A DNA stretch of 64,000 nucleotides from Pararhizobium_B sp963760965 (lineage in GTDB: Bacteria > Pseudomonadota > Alphaproteobacteria > Rhizobiales > Rhizobiaceae): NCBI GenBank assembly GCA_963760965.1, contig CAVXEW010000007.1, positions 62,001-126,000 on the forward strand, given 5' to 3'. Positions within the stretch are counted from its first letter, which is position 1, and each line of letters opens with the position of its first letter. The notes beneath the pieces were generated by a model. It was not told the origin of the DNA and did not search any database. It saw only the letters and a list, made by a program, of their open reading frames with translations. Shown one piece after another: positions 1-9,841 of the stretch. The translations under genes were made by a program, and so were the position numbers.

Positions 1-377
1 GACGAAGCGCGTCCCGCCCCTGCGACCGCGTCAGCGGAGAGCTCGATCATGTCGAGAAACGGAATGGAGACGGCAGCCCGGATGCGCGAAGCGTAATGGT
101 GGGCCGTGTTGCAGGGCATCGCGAGCGCCGCGACGCCCGCCGCCTCCAGCCGGCGCGCCATGTCGGTGAGCACCGGCCCGGGGTCCTCGCCGGTCTTCTC
201 GATCAGCGCCTTGATGCGGGAAGGAACCTGGGTGTTGTTGTCGACGAGCAACGGCACGTGGTCGCTGTCGTCGGCCGCGGGCGTCCTGGCGATGATCCGC
301 GACATCAGCAGGACGGTCGCCTCGGGCCCCATGCCGCCGAGTATGCCTATGCGGCGCTTGGTCGGGCGGCTAGGCAT
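1..377 (-). CDS. Aspartate/glutamate racemase family protein (partial, runs off the left edge)
   Basis: The minus-strand reading frame opens at an ATG at 375-377 and continues past base 1, so only the first 125 codons are visible. The N-terminus reads KRRIGILGGMGPEAT, the hallmark of the Asp/Glu/hydantoin racemase family. It is followed by a DNNTQVPSR segment and the catalytic-cysteine motif AMPCNTAHH at about residues 90-98. Such enzymes interconvert L- and D-amino acids without PLP. The start overlaps the stop of the upstream aminotransferase by 8 bases, so the two are probably translationally coupled in one operon with the desulfhydrase/lyase gene. The substrate cannot be told from the fragment. 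Confidence 0.82.
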   Translation of the reverse strand, partial: MPSRPTKRRIGILGGMGPEATVLLMSRIIARTPAADDSDHVPLLVDNNTQVPSRIKALIEKTGEDPGPVLTDMARRLEAAGVAALAMPCNTAHHYASRIRAAVSIPFLDMIELSADAVAGAGRAS

Positions 378-1585
378 CGGCGCCGACCTTCGGAGAGACT
401 TCGGCGGCAGCCGCGGCAATGATCTCGCCGATACGCTGGCAGTCGGCGATCGAGAAAGTCAGGGGCAGCCGCATGTCGAACAGCACGGAGAGCGTGGCAT
501 CCGTCGACGGCAAGTCCTGGGGCGGGAGATAGCGCCAGTTGCGGTGGGTGCTCGTGAAGCCCGTCGGTTCGGCGCCTCCGAACCATTTTATCTCGACACC
601 CATGGATGCGCAGCGATCCACAAAGGCGCTCGCCGCCGCCGGCGACAGGCCGGGAAACATGAACTGGATCGAACTGCCGACATAGCGCTCCTGCAACGGC
701 CGGTTGGGCAGATAGATGCCCTTCGACCGGGCGCAGACGCGCTTCGACCGTCCGGTATCGCTCGTTCCAACGCGCGACATTGTCGTCCAGGCTGGCCAGC
801 TGGGTCCTGAGGATCGCCGCGCGCAGATTGTCCATGCGCCCGGAGAAATTCGGCGTGTCGAGGCGAATATCGGAGAAAACGGCGGGATCGGGAGCGGCGC
901 CGTGCCGCTCGTAGAGCATGTAGGAACCCGACATCAGAATGGCGCGTGCCATGAGTTCGGCATCGTCGGAGGTCAGAAGTCCGCCCTCGCCGGAATTCAG
1001 ATGCTTGTAGGTCTGGGTGCTGAAGCAGCCCGCAAGGCCGAAAGAGCCGCTCTTGCGGCCGTTCCAGGAGGCCCCCATCGTGTGCGCGCAGTCCTCGATC
1101 AGGGTCAGGCCAAGGCGGGCAACGAGGGCCATCAGCTCGTCCATGTCGGGCATGTGGCCGCGCATGTAGGAAAGCATCAGGAAGCGCGCGCCCGAGCTCG
1201 CCGCCTTGCGCTCCAGATCGTCGAGATCGGGCACGAGATCCCGGGTGATCTCGAAGAACACCGGCCGTCCGCCGGCATTGACGATGGCGCCCGGCACGGG
1301 AGCGAGCGTGAAGGCATTGGTCAGCACCGGCTCCCCGTGTCGCAGTCCCGCAGCACGCAGAGCCACATGCAGGGCATAGCCGCCCGAGGCGCAGGCCAGC
1401 GCATAGCGGCTGCCCTGGTAGCGCGCGAACTCCTGCTCCAGGAGCGCCGCCTCCGAAAGTTCGTCTCCGACGGTGTTGTAGCGGTGCAGGCGGCCGGAAC
1501 GCAGGACTTCGACGGCCGCGGCAACGCCCTCCTCGCTGATCGGCTCCTGCTGCGTGAAGCTGCCCTTGAACGGTCGCAGTTTCAT
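370..1585 (-). pseudogene. DegT/DnrJ/EryC1/StrS-type PLP aminotransferase, frameshifted
   Basis: The first 290 residues are an intact DegT-family aminotransferase: N-terminal RPFKGSFTQQEPIS, the aspartate loop LTLIEDCAHTMGAS, and the PLP lysine in TYKHLNSGEGG. Around 715-740 the frame is lost. The rest of the protein (SSIQFMFPGLSPAAASAF, then EIKWFGGAEPTGFTSTHRNW) continues in another frame and ends at 370. A GGGAGG ribosome site precedes the start, and the stop overlaps the racemase start. It lies 37 bases downstream of the cuyA-like gene, in the same operon. All core motifs are kept, so a base-calling indel is as likely as real decay. The amino-acid or amino-sugar substrate is unknown. Confidence 0.75.
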
Positions 1586-1622
1586 CGGAGCGCCTCCCTC
1601 TTTTGCCCGTCAGGCCGCCGCC

Positions 1623-2639
1623 CTATCCTTCGCGGACGGGACGACGATCGAAGGCCGAAACGTAGCCGAACAATGCCGCAGACCCGCCCGTATGGACGAA
1701 GACCAGCCGTTCGCCCTTCCTGAACTGTCCCTTGCGGACGAGATCGATGAGGCCGGCCGCCCCCTTGCCCGAATAGACGGGGTCGAGAAGGATGCCCTCG
1801 AGTTGGGCGAACATCTCGATCGCCTCGATCGTGCTCGCGGCGGGGATGCCGTAGCCTTCGCCGACATAGTCCGAATTGGCGACCACGTCGTCGCGCTGGA
1901 CGACGCCGGCGCAACCGAGCTTCTCCGCCGTCGCGCATGCGAGCTTGTAGACGCTCTCCTCCTGCTTGGCTTTCGGCGCACGCACGCCGATGCCGAGCAG
2001 AGGGATATTGGCGTTCATCGCCTTCAGGCCCGCGACCAGCCCCGCCTGCGTGCCGGCGCTGCCGGTCGCGTGGACGATGTGGTCGATCGCCAGGTCGCGC
2101 TCGTTCGCCTGCGACAGCAGTTCGAATGCACAGTTGACGTAGCCGAGCGCGCCCGTCGGGTTCGAGCCGCCGCCGGGGATCGTGTAGACCTTGCGGCCCT
2201 CGTCGCGGAACCTGTTCGCGACGTCTTCCATCTCCGCGTTCATGTCGAGCCCGCCCGGCCGCTTCTCCGCCGTGGCGCCATGCAGGTAGTCCAGGAAGAC
2301 GTTGCCGTTCCGGTTGTAGTCGGGATCCTTCGAACCGGTGCGGTCCTCGAGCAGGATATGGCAGGCGACGCCCAGTTTCGCGGCGAAGGCCGCGGTCTGG
2401 CGCGCATGGTTCGATTGCGTCGCCCCCTGCGTCATGACCAGATCGGCGCCTTCGGCTTCCGCCTCGGCCATCAGGAATTCCAGCTTGCGCGTCTTGTTGC
2501 CGCCCGTCGACAGGCCCGTGCAATCGTCGCGCTTGATCCAGATTTCTGGCCCGCCCAGTTCCCGGGACAGTCTCTCGAGAGGTTCCAGCGGCGTCGGCAG
2601 ATGCGCTAGATGAATCCGTGGGAAACGAGCGAGGTGCAT
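1623..2639 (-). CDS. cuyA: PLP-dependent L-cysteate sulfo-lyase / D-cysteine desulfhydrase family protein
   Basis: A 338-residue member of the ACC deaminase/D-cysteine desulfhydrase fold. The PLP lysine lies in GLSTGGNKTRKLEF (about residue 50), the substrate-binding segment is TQGATQSNHARQTAA, and the phosphate-binding glycine loop is HATGSAGTQAG. The N-terminus (MHLARFPRIHLAHLPTPLE) closely recalls CuyA proteins that split L-cysteate into pyruvate, sulfite and ammonia. D-cysteine desulfhydrase is the alternative and would suit the racemase neighbour. The start at 2639 was preferred over 2651 because GGAGGAAGG lies directly before it. It is transcribed divergently from a LysR gene, the usual layout for substrate-induced control. 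Confidence 0.78.
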   Translation of the reverse strand: MHLARFPRIHLAHLPTPLEPLERLSRELGGPEIWIKRDDCTGLSTGGNKTRKLEFLMAEAEAEGADLVMTQGATQSNHARQTAAFAAKLGVACHILLEDRTGSKDPDYNRNGNVFLDYLHGATAEKRPGGLDMNAEMEDVANRFRDEGRKVYTIPGGGSNPTGALGYVNCAFELLSQANERDLAIDHIVHATGSAGTQAGLVAGLKAMNANIPLLGIGVRAPKAKQEESVYKLACATAEKLGCAGVVQRDDVVANSDYVGEGYGIPAASTIEAIEMFAQLEGILLDPVYSGKGAAGLIDLVRKGQFRKGERLVFVHTGGSAALFGYVSAFDRRPVREG

Positions 2640-2749
2640 GCCTTCCTCCATCAGTTAAATGCGTGATTGCTATGATGTACGAGGAATTTTCGATTGCAAA
2701 TGCAAAATTCCGCGCCCAATATGCAATATCGGCATATTTAGGGTGATGC

Positions 2750-3685
2750 ATGCGCCTTGAGTGGATCGAAGACATCATCGCCGTCCTGCGCGCCGGGTCG
2801 CTGAACCGCGCCGCGGAGCAGCGCTTCCTGACGCAGCCGGCCTTCTCGCGCAGGATAAAGTCGATCGAGGAATATGTCGGCGTCGAGCTGATCGACCGGA
2901 CCCACAAGCCGGCGCAGTTGCGCGGCCCGGTCGTGGAACAGCAGGAAAAGCTCGAACAGCTCGCCAGCAGGCCTGCGCGACCTGCTCTATGCGCTGCGCC
3001 AGCAGGATCGCCAGGTGAAGAACCGCGTCGTCATCGCGAGCCAGCACGCGATCACCACCTCGGTCGCGCCGGCCATCGTCAAGCAACTGGCCTCCGACCT
3101 CGACCCGCACATCCGGCTGAGATCCGCCAACCGGGGCGAATGCTTCACCCTGCTGGTGACGAAACAGGCCGACCTCACGCTCACCTATCGCTCACCGGAC
3201 GAGGACCTGCCGATCGGCGGGGAATTCCTCGAGCAGATCGATTTCGGCGAGGAGCTCTTCGTTCCCGTCTTTGCCAGCGACTGCCCTTGACGACCTCAAC
3301 GCGCAATACAGAAAGGGCGAAGTGCCGATCATCGTCTATCCGTCGGACGTCTTCCTCGGTGAAGTCATGCAACGGGAGATACTTCCGAAGTTGCGCGACC
3401 AGCTCTTCCTGAAGGAGAAAGCGGAAAGTGCCCTGACGCTTGCAGCCCTCCAGCTGGCGCTCGCCGGAGTGGGTGTGGCATGGGTTCCGCAATCGCTCGC
3501 CGCCAAGGAGATCGGCTACGGCAACCTGACGGAACTCGGCCATCTCTTCGGCCATGCGCGGTTGCGGATAGGCGCGATCCGCCTGTCAGGCGCCAAATCG
3601 CCGGCCGAGCAGGAAGTCTGGACCGTCATCCGGGACCTTCGCGGCGAACCAGCAACGACCAGCAACTCACGAGGCCCCAAGATGA
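2750..3685 (+). pseudogene. LysR-family transcriptional regulator, frameshifted
   Basis: The N-terminal winged helix-turn-helix is clear (SLNRAAEQRFLTQPAFSRRI), then the frame changes twice. The effector-binding domain continues as KNRVVIASQHAITTSVAP from about 3015 and as EVPIIVYPSDVFLGEVMQRE from about 3300, ending with TLAALQLALAGVGVAWVPQS, a typical LysR C-terminal strand. In the third frame there is no stop before the amidase start. A TGA overlapping the amidase ATG (ATGA) in the first frame is the likely genuine end, which would imply a third indel. It is divergent from the cuyA-like gene over a 110-base intergenic region, so it probably regulates that operon. The three frames suggest poor base calling or a decayed gene. 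Confidence 0.7.
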
Positions 3686-5083
3686 CCCCGACACTGCCCT
3701 GCCCGCCTGTCGACGAAGCCGGTCTCGCCGGTTATGGATCGAGGCTTCGACAGCGGGAAATTACGGCAGAGGCGGCGACGCGGGCCTGTCTCGATCGCAT
3801 CGAGATCGCTGGACGGCAAGCTCGGCGCGTTCGAGCATGTCGCAACCGAAGCGGCCCAGCAGACGGCCCGGGCGATGGACGAACTGCTGCGGGCAGGGAC
3901 CGACCTTGGTCCGCTGATGGGCGTTCCGATCGCCATCAAGGATCTCTTTGCGGTCGACGGCATGCCGACCCGCGCCGGCTCCAACATCGACGTCTCGGAC
4001 CTGATCGGTCCCGAGGGGAGCTTCGTCAAGTCGCTGAAGCGTGCCGGCTGCGTCATCCTCGGCAAGACGAAGACGGTGGAGTTCGCCCTCGGCGCAACAG
4101 GCGTCAACTCCGTCCGCGGGACGCCGTGGAATCCAACGGACGGTGCGGTACATCGTTTGCCAGGGGGATCGTCGAGCGGTTCGGCCGTGGCGGTCGCCGC
4201 TGGTCTGGCGGCGCTCGCCATCGGATCGGACACGGGCGGCTCGATCCGCATACCCGCCGCCTTCACTGGCGTCTTCGGCCTGAAAACCACAGTCGGTACG
4301 TTTCCGACCGACGGGGTCTTCCCGCTCAGCCCGACGCTTGACAGCATCGGACCGCTTTGCCGAACTGCCGCGGACGCGGCGATCTTCTTCGAAGCACTCA
4401 CCGGCGAGAAATTCCTGGAGCGCCACCCCGGCCACCTGAGGCTCGGCCGACCTGCTACCTACTTCTTCGACAACCTCGACGGAGCCGTCGCGCAATCGAT
4501 CGAGGCCGCCTTCGCCCTGCTTGGCGAAGCGGGTGTCGAAATCGTCGAGATCGATATTCCGCAGGCGCGGGAGCGCAGCGAAATCATGCCCCCTCTGATG
4601 ACCGGCGAGTTGATGGCTTCTCTCGGCAGGCGGAGGTTCCAGGACCGTCGTGCAGACATGGACCCGGCCGTGGCCAACCGCGCTGCGTTCGCCCTCGACC
4701 TCAGCGCCCTGGAGTATCTCGACGCGCTCCGCCGCCACAGGAGCCTTGCCTTGGAAGCGGCAACAAAGTTCGCCGATCTGGACGGTTGGGTCATGCCAAC
4801 GATCCCAATCACCGCACCGACGCTCGAAGCCGTTTCCGATCCGTCCGCGGCATCGCGGCTGACGCAGATCATCAATCAGAATACCCAGCCGGCAAACGTT
4901 CTCGGTCTTTGCGGCGTCAGCCTGCCCATCAGCCCGATATCCGGCTCGCTTCCCGTCGGCCTGCAGGTGCTCGGACCAGGCGGCGGCGACGCCGCCCTGC
5001 TTGGCGTCGCTCTGGCCCTGGAAAAGGTTCTTCGGGCAGGCGCCGGGCATGGGCTGTGCAGCGAAACTCTGGTGCGCAGATGA
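3682..5083 (+). pseudogene. Amidase-signature-family amidohydrolase, one frameshift near the 5' end
   Basis: The start MTPTLPCPPVDEAGL has a GAGG ribosome site and overlaps the end of the LysR gene. After about 40 codons (ITAEAATRACLDRIE) the frame shifts near 3805 and continues as DGKLGAFEHVATEAAQQTARAMDELL to 5083. The amidase-signature triad is complete: Lys in MGVPIAIKDLF, the glycine/serine loop PGGSSSGSAVAVAAG, and the catalytic serine region SDTGGSIRIPAAFTG. Total length of about 465 residues is normal for the family. It would hydrolyse a carboxamide. Location beside a LysR gene and amino-acid genes suggests breakdown of a nitrogenous amino-acid derivative. Confidence 0.75.
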
Positions 5084-5315
5084 TGGACTCGCTGGGCGGC
5101 CCTGTTCGTGCCGCAGGCCGATTTGTTGCAGGGCTCTGAGACACACTCGCCGAAATCAGCCACCTGCAATGTCGCTTTCCTTGATTTCCCATCTCAAACT
5201 TGACAGGCGGGACACGGTCCCTTCAGCGACGGAAATTATCTCCGCTTTGCACCTCCAGACCTTCAATCCTACCGATCATTTTCTCCTTGGCCAATCAAGG
5301 CCGAGGAGAACGAAG

Positions 5316-5948
5316 ATGGGCTACTCACGCTATGACCCCGCCGCAAAAGGTCGAGCCGCTTGGAACGCTGGAAAGACCGTTGGCACGAAGCGACCGCTTA
5401 CCCAGAAGCAGATCTGGGCAATCCGCTTTTTCCTTGATCGAGAAGGACGCATGCGAGATCGCGCCCTTTTCGACCTGGCGATCGACAGCAAGCTTCGCGG
5501 GTGTGATCTGGTCAAGATCAAGATCGGCGATGTCGTTGCTGGGTCAGACATTCGGACCCGAGCGATCGTCGTACAGCAGAAGACCGGCCGACCGGTTCAG
5601 TTCGAACTTACCGCGGATGTTCGCGCCAGCCTGTTGGCGTGGCTCGAACGCCGAGGTGGAAGCGTTGCCGACTACCTGTTTCCGAGCCGAGTCGATCATG
5701 CGAACCATATGAGCACCCGACAGTATGCTCGTCTCGTCGATGAATGGGTGTCGGCCATCGGCTTGCGCTCGACAGAATATGGCACACACTCGCTTCGACG
5801 GACGAAGGCTGCAATGATCTATCGGGCGACCGGAAACATCCGTGCGATCCAGATTTTGCTCGGACATACGAAGATCGAAAACACGGTCAGGTACCTCGGC
5901 GTCGACGTCGAGGATGCCTTGCTCCTTGCAGAGCGCACAGAAATCTGA
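5316..5948 (+). CDS. Tyrosine recombinase / phage-type integrase
   Basis: A 210-residue protein starting at an ATG with GAGGAGAA upstream. It carries the tyrosine recombinase active site: first Arg in SKLRGCDLVKIKIGDV, the H-x-x-R pair in GTHSLRRTKAAMIYR, then LGHTKIENTVRYLGV with the second His and the nucleophilic Tyr. It lacks a long N-terminal arm-binding domain, like the short stand-alone integrases scattered in rhizobial genomes. The region immediately downstream holds a dispersed repeat. A remnant of a paralogue (the GHTKIENTVRYLG segment) lies at 39246-39326 on the minus strand. No attachment sites were recognised. It may belong to a degraded mobile unit. Confidence 0.87.
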   Translation: MGYSRYDPAAKGRAAWNAGKTVGTKRPLTQKQIWAIRFFLDREGRMRDRALFDLAIDSKLRGCDLVKIKIGDVVAGSDIRTRAIVVQQKTGRPVQFELTADVRASLLAWLERRGGSVADYLFPSRVDHANHMSTRQYARLVDEWVSAIGLRSTEYGTHSLRRTKAAMIYRATGNIRAIQILLGHTKIENTVRYLGVDVEDALLLAERTEI

Positions 5949-5959
5949 CGCCAAGGCGG

Positions 5960-6090
5960 CCGTTCGGCGATGTCGGACGGCCGCTTCGATTTCTACGCAT
6001 TCACGGCCAGACAGTCCTCATGGGGGTGGATTGCTGCCCGACCGCTTGGGGATGGCAAAGCCGGGAAAGCAGCCATTCACCTGACCACTT
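5960..6090 (+). repeat. Dispersed intergenic repeat, degenerate copy
   Basis: After the integrase the sequence contains GGGGTGGATTGCTGCCCGAC, then GGATGGCAAAGCCGGGAAAG and CAGCCATTC. The same blocks in the same order occur at 34884-35060, 56105-56280 and, more degenerate, at 45000-45230. It does not look coding in any frame. It resembles the repeated tails found after genes in rhizobial genomes. Confidence 0.5.
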
Positions 6091-6125
6091 CACAACGACA
6101 GCAACGAGTTCTCAAAGCGCGCTCC

Positions 6126-8771
6126 TCACGGGAGGGCGCGGCCGCCATGGCGTGCCGGATGCCGTTTGCGCTTGCCGCTCTGGTAGAACAGGATCTTCGC
6201 CGCCTCCAGCGCGGCAAAGTAGAACATCGCGATTGTCAGGAGGCCAATCACGACCGTCCCCCTCAGCGGGACGAAGCCGAAAACGCCTGCAAACGGAAGA
6301 TACACGATGGCGACTGCCAGGCCGGCGACGAGCGCGCTGGCAATCGCGAGCACGGTGCCGGGACGGCTTCGCCAAGCGGGCCGGCTTGTGCGAACGACGA
6401 GAACGGTGCCGACTTCCGTGATGAGCGAGACGACGAACCAGCCAGTCTGGAAGGTGGGCGCGTGGGCGTGCGCAAGCATGAGCAGGAAGAGGAAGGTGAC
6501 GCCGTCGAAGAACGAACTGATGAGGCCGAACGTCACCATGAACCGCCGCACGGCCGCGATGTCCCAACGGCGTGGACGGTCGACCAGTTCAGGATCCACG
6601 TCGTCGCCGGCAATGGCGACGGCCGGAATGTCGGAGAGCAGGTTGTTGAGCAGGATCTGCCTGGCGAGCATCGGCAGGAACGGCAAGGCCAGCGAGGCGG
6701 CGGCCATGCTGATCATGTTGCCGAAATTGGCGCTCGTTGTGATGAAGATGTACTTCATCGTGTTGGCGAAGGTCCGCCGCCCGTCCTCGACGCCCTGTCT
6801 CAGGACCGCCAGGCTCTTCTGCAGGAGGACGATGTCGGCGGCCTCGCGCGCGACGTCCACGGCACCGTCCACAGAAATGCCGACATCCGCCGCCATCAGC
6901 GCCGGCGCGTCGTTGATCCCGTCGCCGAGATAGCCGACGACATGGCCGCGCCGCCGCAGGGCCCGCACGATGCGCTCCTTCTGGTTTGGGTCGAGCTCGC
7001 AGAAGATGTCGGTGCGATGGGCGCGCGCGAAGAGCGCGTCGTCGCTCATGTGAAGGATGTCCGGCCCGCTCAGAAGCCGCGCATGCGGCAGGCCCACTTC
7101 GCCCGCCAGATGCTGCACTGCGTATCGATTGTCGCCCGAGATGATCTTCGTTCGGATGCCGGCTGCGGCGAGAGCGGCAACGGCCGCCCTGGAATCGGTC
7201 TTCGGCGTATCGGCGAAGAGGAGAAAGCCGACGAAGGTCAGGGCGTTCTCGTCGGCTCGTAGGTAAGCTTCCTTTCTCGGGGCGAACCTGCGGATTGCCA
7301 CGCCGAGCACGCGGTAGCCCTCTTTGCTCCAGGCCACGAGGCGCGCGTCGATGCTCGCCTGATCCGCCGCGGCCAGGTCGCGCGTGCGTTCCCCGTCGAG
7401 AATCGTCCCGCAGACCCGCAAGACATTGCCGACCGCGCCCTTGGTGATCATCAGATCGGCCTCCCCGTCGCATCCCCGGCAGACGACACTGAGGCTCTTG
7501 CGCGCAAAATCGTACGGGATTTCGCCGACCTTGGCGTAGCTCGACACCTCAGCCGCCCGGGATCCGGCCGAGGATCTGATCGCTTGGTCGAGGGGATTCG
7601 GAAGCCCTGTCTCCATGCCGGCGTTGAGCGCCGCCCACAGCATCACCTCGCGCGAGGGTCGGCCGGCCGCATCGAAGGCACCCTCGAGGCGGATGACGCC
7701 CTCCGTCAGCGTGCCGGTCTTGTCGGTGCACAGCACGTCCATGCTGCCGAGGTTCTCGATCGCCGCGAGCCTCCGGACGATGACGCCGCTCACTTCCATC
7801 TCGCGCGCGCCGTGCGACAAGGTCACGGTGATGATCGCCGGCAGCAGCTCGGGCGTCAGGCCGACGGCGAGCGCCAGCGAGAAGAGCAGCGACTCGATCG
7901 CCGGGCGATGCATCAGCATGTTGGCGGAAAGGACGATGACGATCAGCACCAGCATGATCTGCATCATCAGGTAGCCGAAGCGCCGGATGCCGACGGCGAA
8001 CTCCGTTTCCTCCTCGCCGCGCTCGAGCGTTTCGGCGATCCTTGCGAATTCGGTCCGCCGCCCTGTTCGTACCGCAAGCACATGCCCGAAACCGCTGCGC
8101 ACCGAGGTCCCCGAGAAGACGACGTTGGTCCTGTCCGCGAGCGCGCTGTCCTCCGGCGAGATCCCCGGCGACTTCGCGGCTGGAAACGCCTCGCCGGTCA
8201 GGATGGCCTGCCCGGTCTCGAGACTGGTCGCGCCGAGCACGATCCCGTCGGCGGCGATCATGTCTCCCGCAGTGACGCAGAGAATGTCGCCCGGCACCAC
8301 CTCTTCCACGGGAATCCGGATCTCGCTGCCGCCGCGCAGGACCGAAGCGGTGCGCGCGAGGCTTCGCCGCAAGCGCTCCATCGCGCGGGATGCGCGGTGT
8401 TCCTGCGTGAAAGACAGAATGCAGCTTGCCAGCACGATCGCCCAGATGATCGTCGCCTCCTGCAACTCGCCGACGAGAAGCGCTATCAGGGATGCCGCGA
8501 GCAGGACGAGCACGAGTGGATTGGCGAACTGGGCGAGAAACGTCCTGAGCGCCGAGTGCCGACGGACGGTCTCCAGCGCGTTCGGCCCGAATTTCGAGCG
8601 CGCCGTCCGGACCTGCGCGGCGTCCATGCCGGCCACGGAGGAGCCAAGCTCCGCCAGCAGCCGATCGGCAGGTACCGACCAGTAGGCCGACTCGACGGAA
8701 GCAGGTGAAGCCGTCCCCTTCTCAGCTGGCGGCGCGCTGGCGGGGAACATCATGGAACCGTGGAGCAGCAT
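6126..8771 (-). CDS. mgtA: Mg2+-type P-type ATPase (MgtA/MgtB-like)
   Basis: An 881-residue P-type ATPase of the P3B magnesium-import class. It has an N-terminal cation-ATPase domain, the TGE motif of the actuator domain in ILTGEAFPA, membrane helix 4 with AVGLTPELLPAIITVTLS, the phosphorylated aspartate in LCTDKTGTLTEG, the hinge motif YLGDGINDAPALMAADVG, and C-terminal membrane helices. Length and motif order are complete. It is the last gene of a minus-strand run groEL-flavodoxin-HhH protein-ATPase with gaps of 34, 51 and 74 bases. A FixK/FNR-type box upstream of groEL may therefore drive it. Mg2+ transport is inferred from family; Ca2+ or another divalent cation cannot be excluded. Confidence 0.88.
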   Translation of the reverse strand: MLLHGSMMFPASAPPAEKGTASPASVESAYWSVPADRLLAELGSSVAGMDAAQVRTARSKFGPNALETVRRHSALRTFLAQFANPLVLVLLAASLIALLVGELQEATIIWAIVLASCILSFTQEHRASRAMERLRRSLARTASVLRGGSEIRIPVEEVVPGDILCVTAGDMIAADGIVLGATSLETGQAILTGEAFPAAKSPGISPEDSALADRTNVVFSGTSVRSGFGHVLAVRTGRRTEFARIAETLERGEEETEFAVGIRRFGYLMMQIMLVLIVIVLSANMLMHRPAIESLLFSLALAVGLTPELLPAIITVTLSHGAREMEVSGVIVRRLAAIENLGSMDVLCTDKTGTLTEGVIRLEGAFDAAGRPSREVMLWAALNAGMETGLPNPLDQAIRSSAGSRAAEVSSYAKVGEIPYDFARKSLSVVCRGCDGEADLMITKGAVGNVLRVCGTILDGERTRDLAAADQASIDARLVAWSKEGYRVLGVAIRRFAPRKEAYLRADENALTFVGFLLFADTPKTDSRAAVAALAAAGIRTKIISGDNRYAVQHLAGEVGLPHARLLSGPDILHMSDDALFARAHRTDIFCELDPNQKERIVRALRRRGHVVGYLGDGINDAPALMAADVGISVDGAVDVAREAADIVLLQKSLAVLRQGVEDGRRTFANTMKYIFITTSANFGNMISMAAASLALPFLPMLARQILLNNLLSDIPAVAIAGDDVDPELVDRPRRWDIAAVRRFMVTFGLISSFFDGVTFLFLLMLAHAHAPTFQTGWFVVSLITEVGTVLVVRTSRPAWRSRPGTVLAIASALVAGLAVAIVYLPFAGVFGFVPLRGTVVIGLLTIAMFYFAALEAAKILFYQSGKRKRHPARHGGRALP

Positions 8772-8845
8772 GGATGCTTCCCGGCATGTCGGAGCGCACG
8801 ACGCCTATCCGCGTGAAGCAGCAAGGAATCGACAGGTCGACGACG

Positions 8846-9790
8846 TCAGGCCGTGGTCGTCGCATCAGTGTCCGTCTCCATGCTCATGGTCTCGCTCTCG
8901 CGGCCGCGCACGACGCGCCGGCCGGCGAGCGCGCCTCGTGTCTCGGTGACGATCGTGCATCGCCCCTCGCCGCCGCTCTCCCCCTCGAAATAGATCACCA
9001 CCCAGTCACGCGTCCGGCCGAGCCGATGGGCGAGCGCCGTATTCGAGAAGAGCGCCGTGAAGTCCCACCGGTCGCGGTGGACGTGCATGATCGGCAGCCA
9101 GGCCTCGCCGGTCGGATTGAAGCGTTTCGGCGCGATCCTGCGCAACGCTCCGGCGGCGGCGCGCTCGCGGTAGAGCCGGTCGACCTCGATGAGCAGAGCG
9201 ATTGGCGGCAGGTCATGGCCCTGCGGCGCGACAATCCGCCGGCCGCGGCCGAGACGTTGCGCGAGCACGGCAGCAAGCATCCGCCGCCGCCGCGGTCCGA
9301 TTCCGCGAATGGTGCGGTCGGCGTGCACCGCCGTCTCCAGTTCCTCGAGCGTCTCGATGTCGGCGTCCTCCGCGATCCGGCGCGCAAGTTCCGGACCGAC
9401 GCCCGGAAGCGAGCGGAACAGCGATTCCGGTGTAACGTCACCCCTGAGCCGGTCGAGCTGCCGCCAGCCGCCTGTGGTCACCATTTCGCCGATGGCCGCC
9501 GCAATGCCGCGTCCGATCGCGGGCAACGCATCGAGCGCCGCGCGGCCGCCTTCGGCAAATATCTGTGCCACGTCCGCATTCAGTCCCTCGACGACATCGG
9601 CCGCACGCCGATAAGCGCGTGCGCGGAAAATGTCGCCGCCCTGCTGGTCGAGAAGATCGGCATAGTCGCGCAGCTTTGACGCCGCGAAACGGTTCGTGAA
9701 GCGGGCACCGGCCTCCGGCATTCTCCTGCGCGATGGCGGCGCGCCGCGGACGTTCTGCGGTCTCACTTCCGTGATCCCCGCCTGTTGCAA
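8846..9790 (-). CDS. Helix-hairpin-helix protein resembling the N-terminal part of DNA polymerase X
   Basis: A 314-residue protein. Residues 30-110 resemble the 8-kDa/HhH domain of PolX (LRDYADLLDQQGGDIFRARAY, then LPAIGRGIAAAIGEMV). A second hairpin, SLPGVGPELARRIAED, sits near residue 130. There is no GS...GDxD nucleotidyltransferase motif and no PHP domain, so it is a DNA-binding, non-polymerase relative of the full PolX at 20724. The C-terminal half (LPIMHVHRDRWDFTALFSNT) is typical of a conserved alphaproteobacterial family. It ends in an acidic, threonine-rich tail. The apparent start is TTG, so the true start is uncertain. It sits inside the groEL operon, which suggests a stress-linked DNA role. 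Confidence 0.75.
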   Translation of the reverse strand: MQQAGITEVRPQNVRGAPPSRRRMPEAGARFTNRFAASKLRDYADLLDQQGGDIFRARAYRRAADVVEGLNADVAQIFAEGGRAALDALPAIGRGIAAAIGEMVTTGGWRQLDRLRGDVTPESLFRSLPGVGPELARRIAEDADIETLEELETAVHADRTIRGIGPRRRRMLAAVLAQRLGRGRRIVAPQGHDLPPIALLIEVDRLYRERAAAGALRRIAPKRFNPTGEAWLPIMHVHRDRWDFTALFSNTALAHRLGRTRDWVVIYFEGESGGEGRCTIVTETRGALAGRRVVRGRESETMSMETDTDATTTA

Positions 9791-9841
9791 CCTTCGAAGC
9801 CACCATCAAAGATCGGGCAGGTCCAGCGAAGCTGCCCCGTT

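Noticed and set aside
716..1723. Long plus-strand frame opposite the aminotransferase
   Set aside because: It is antisense to a gene with clear family motifs and has no recognisable motif of its own; long open antisense frames are expected in this GC-rich DNA.
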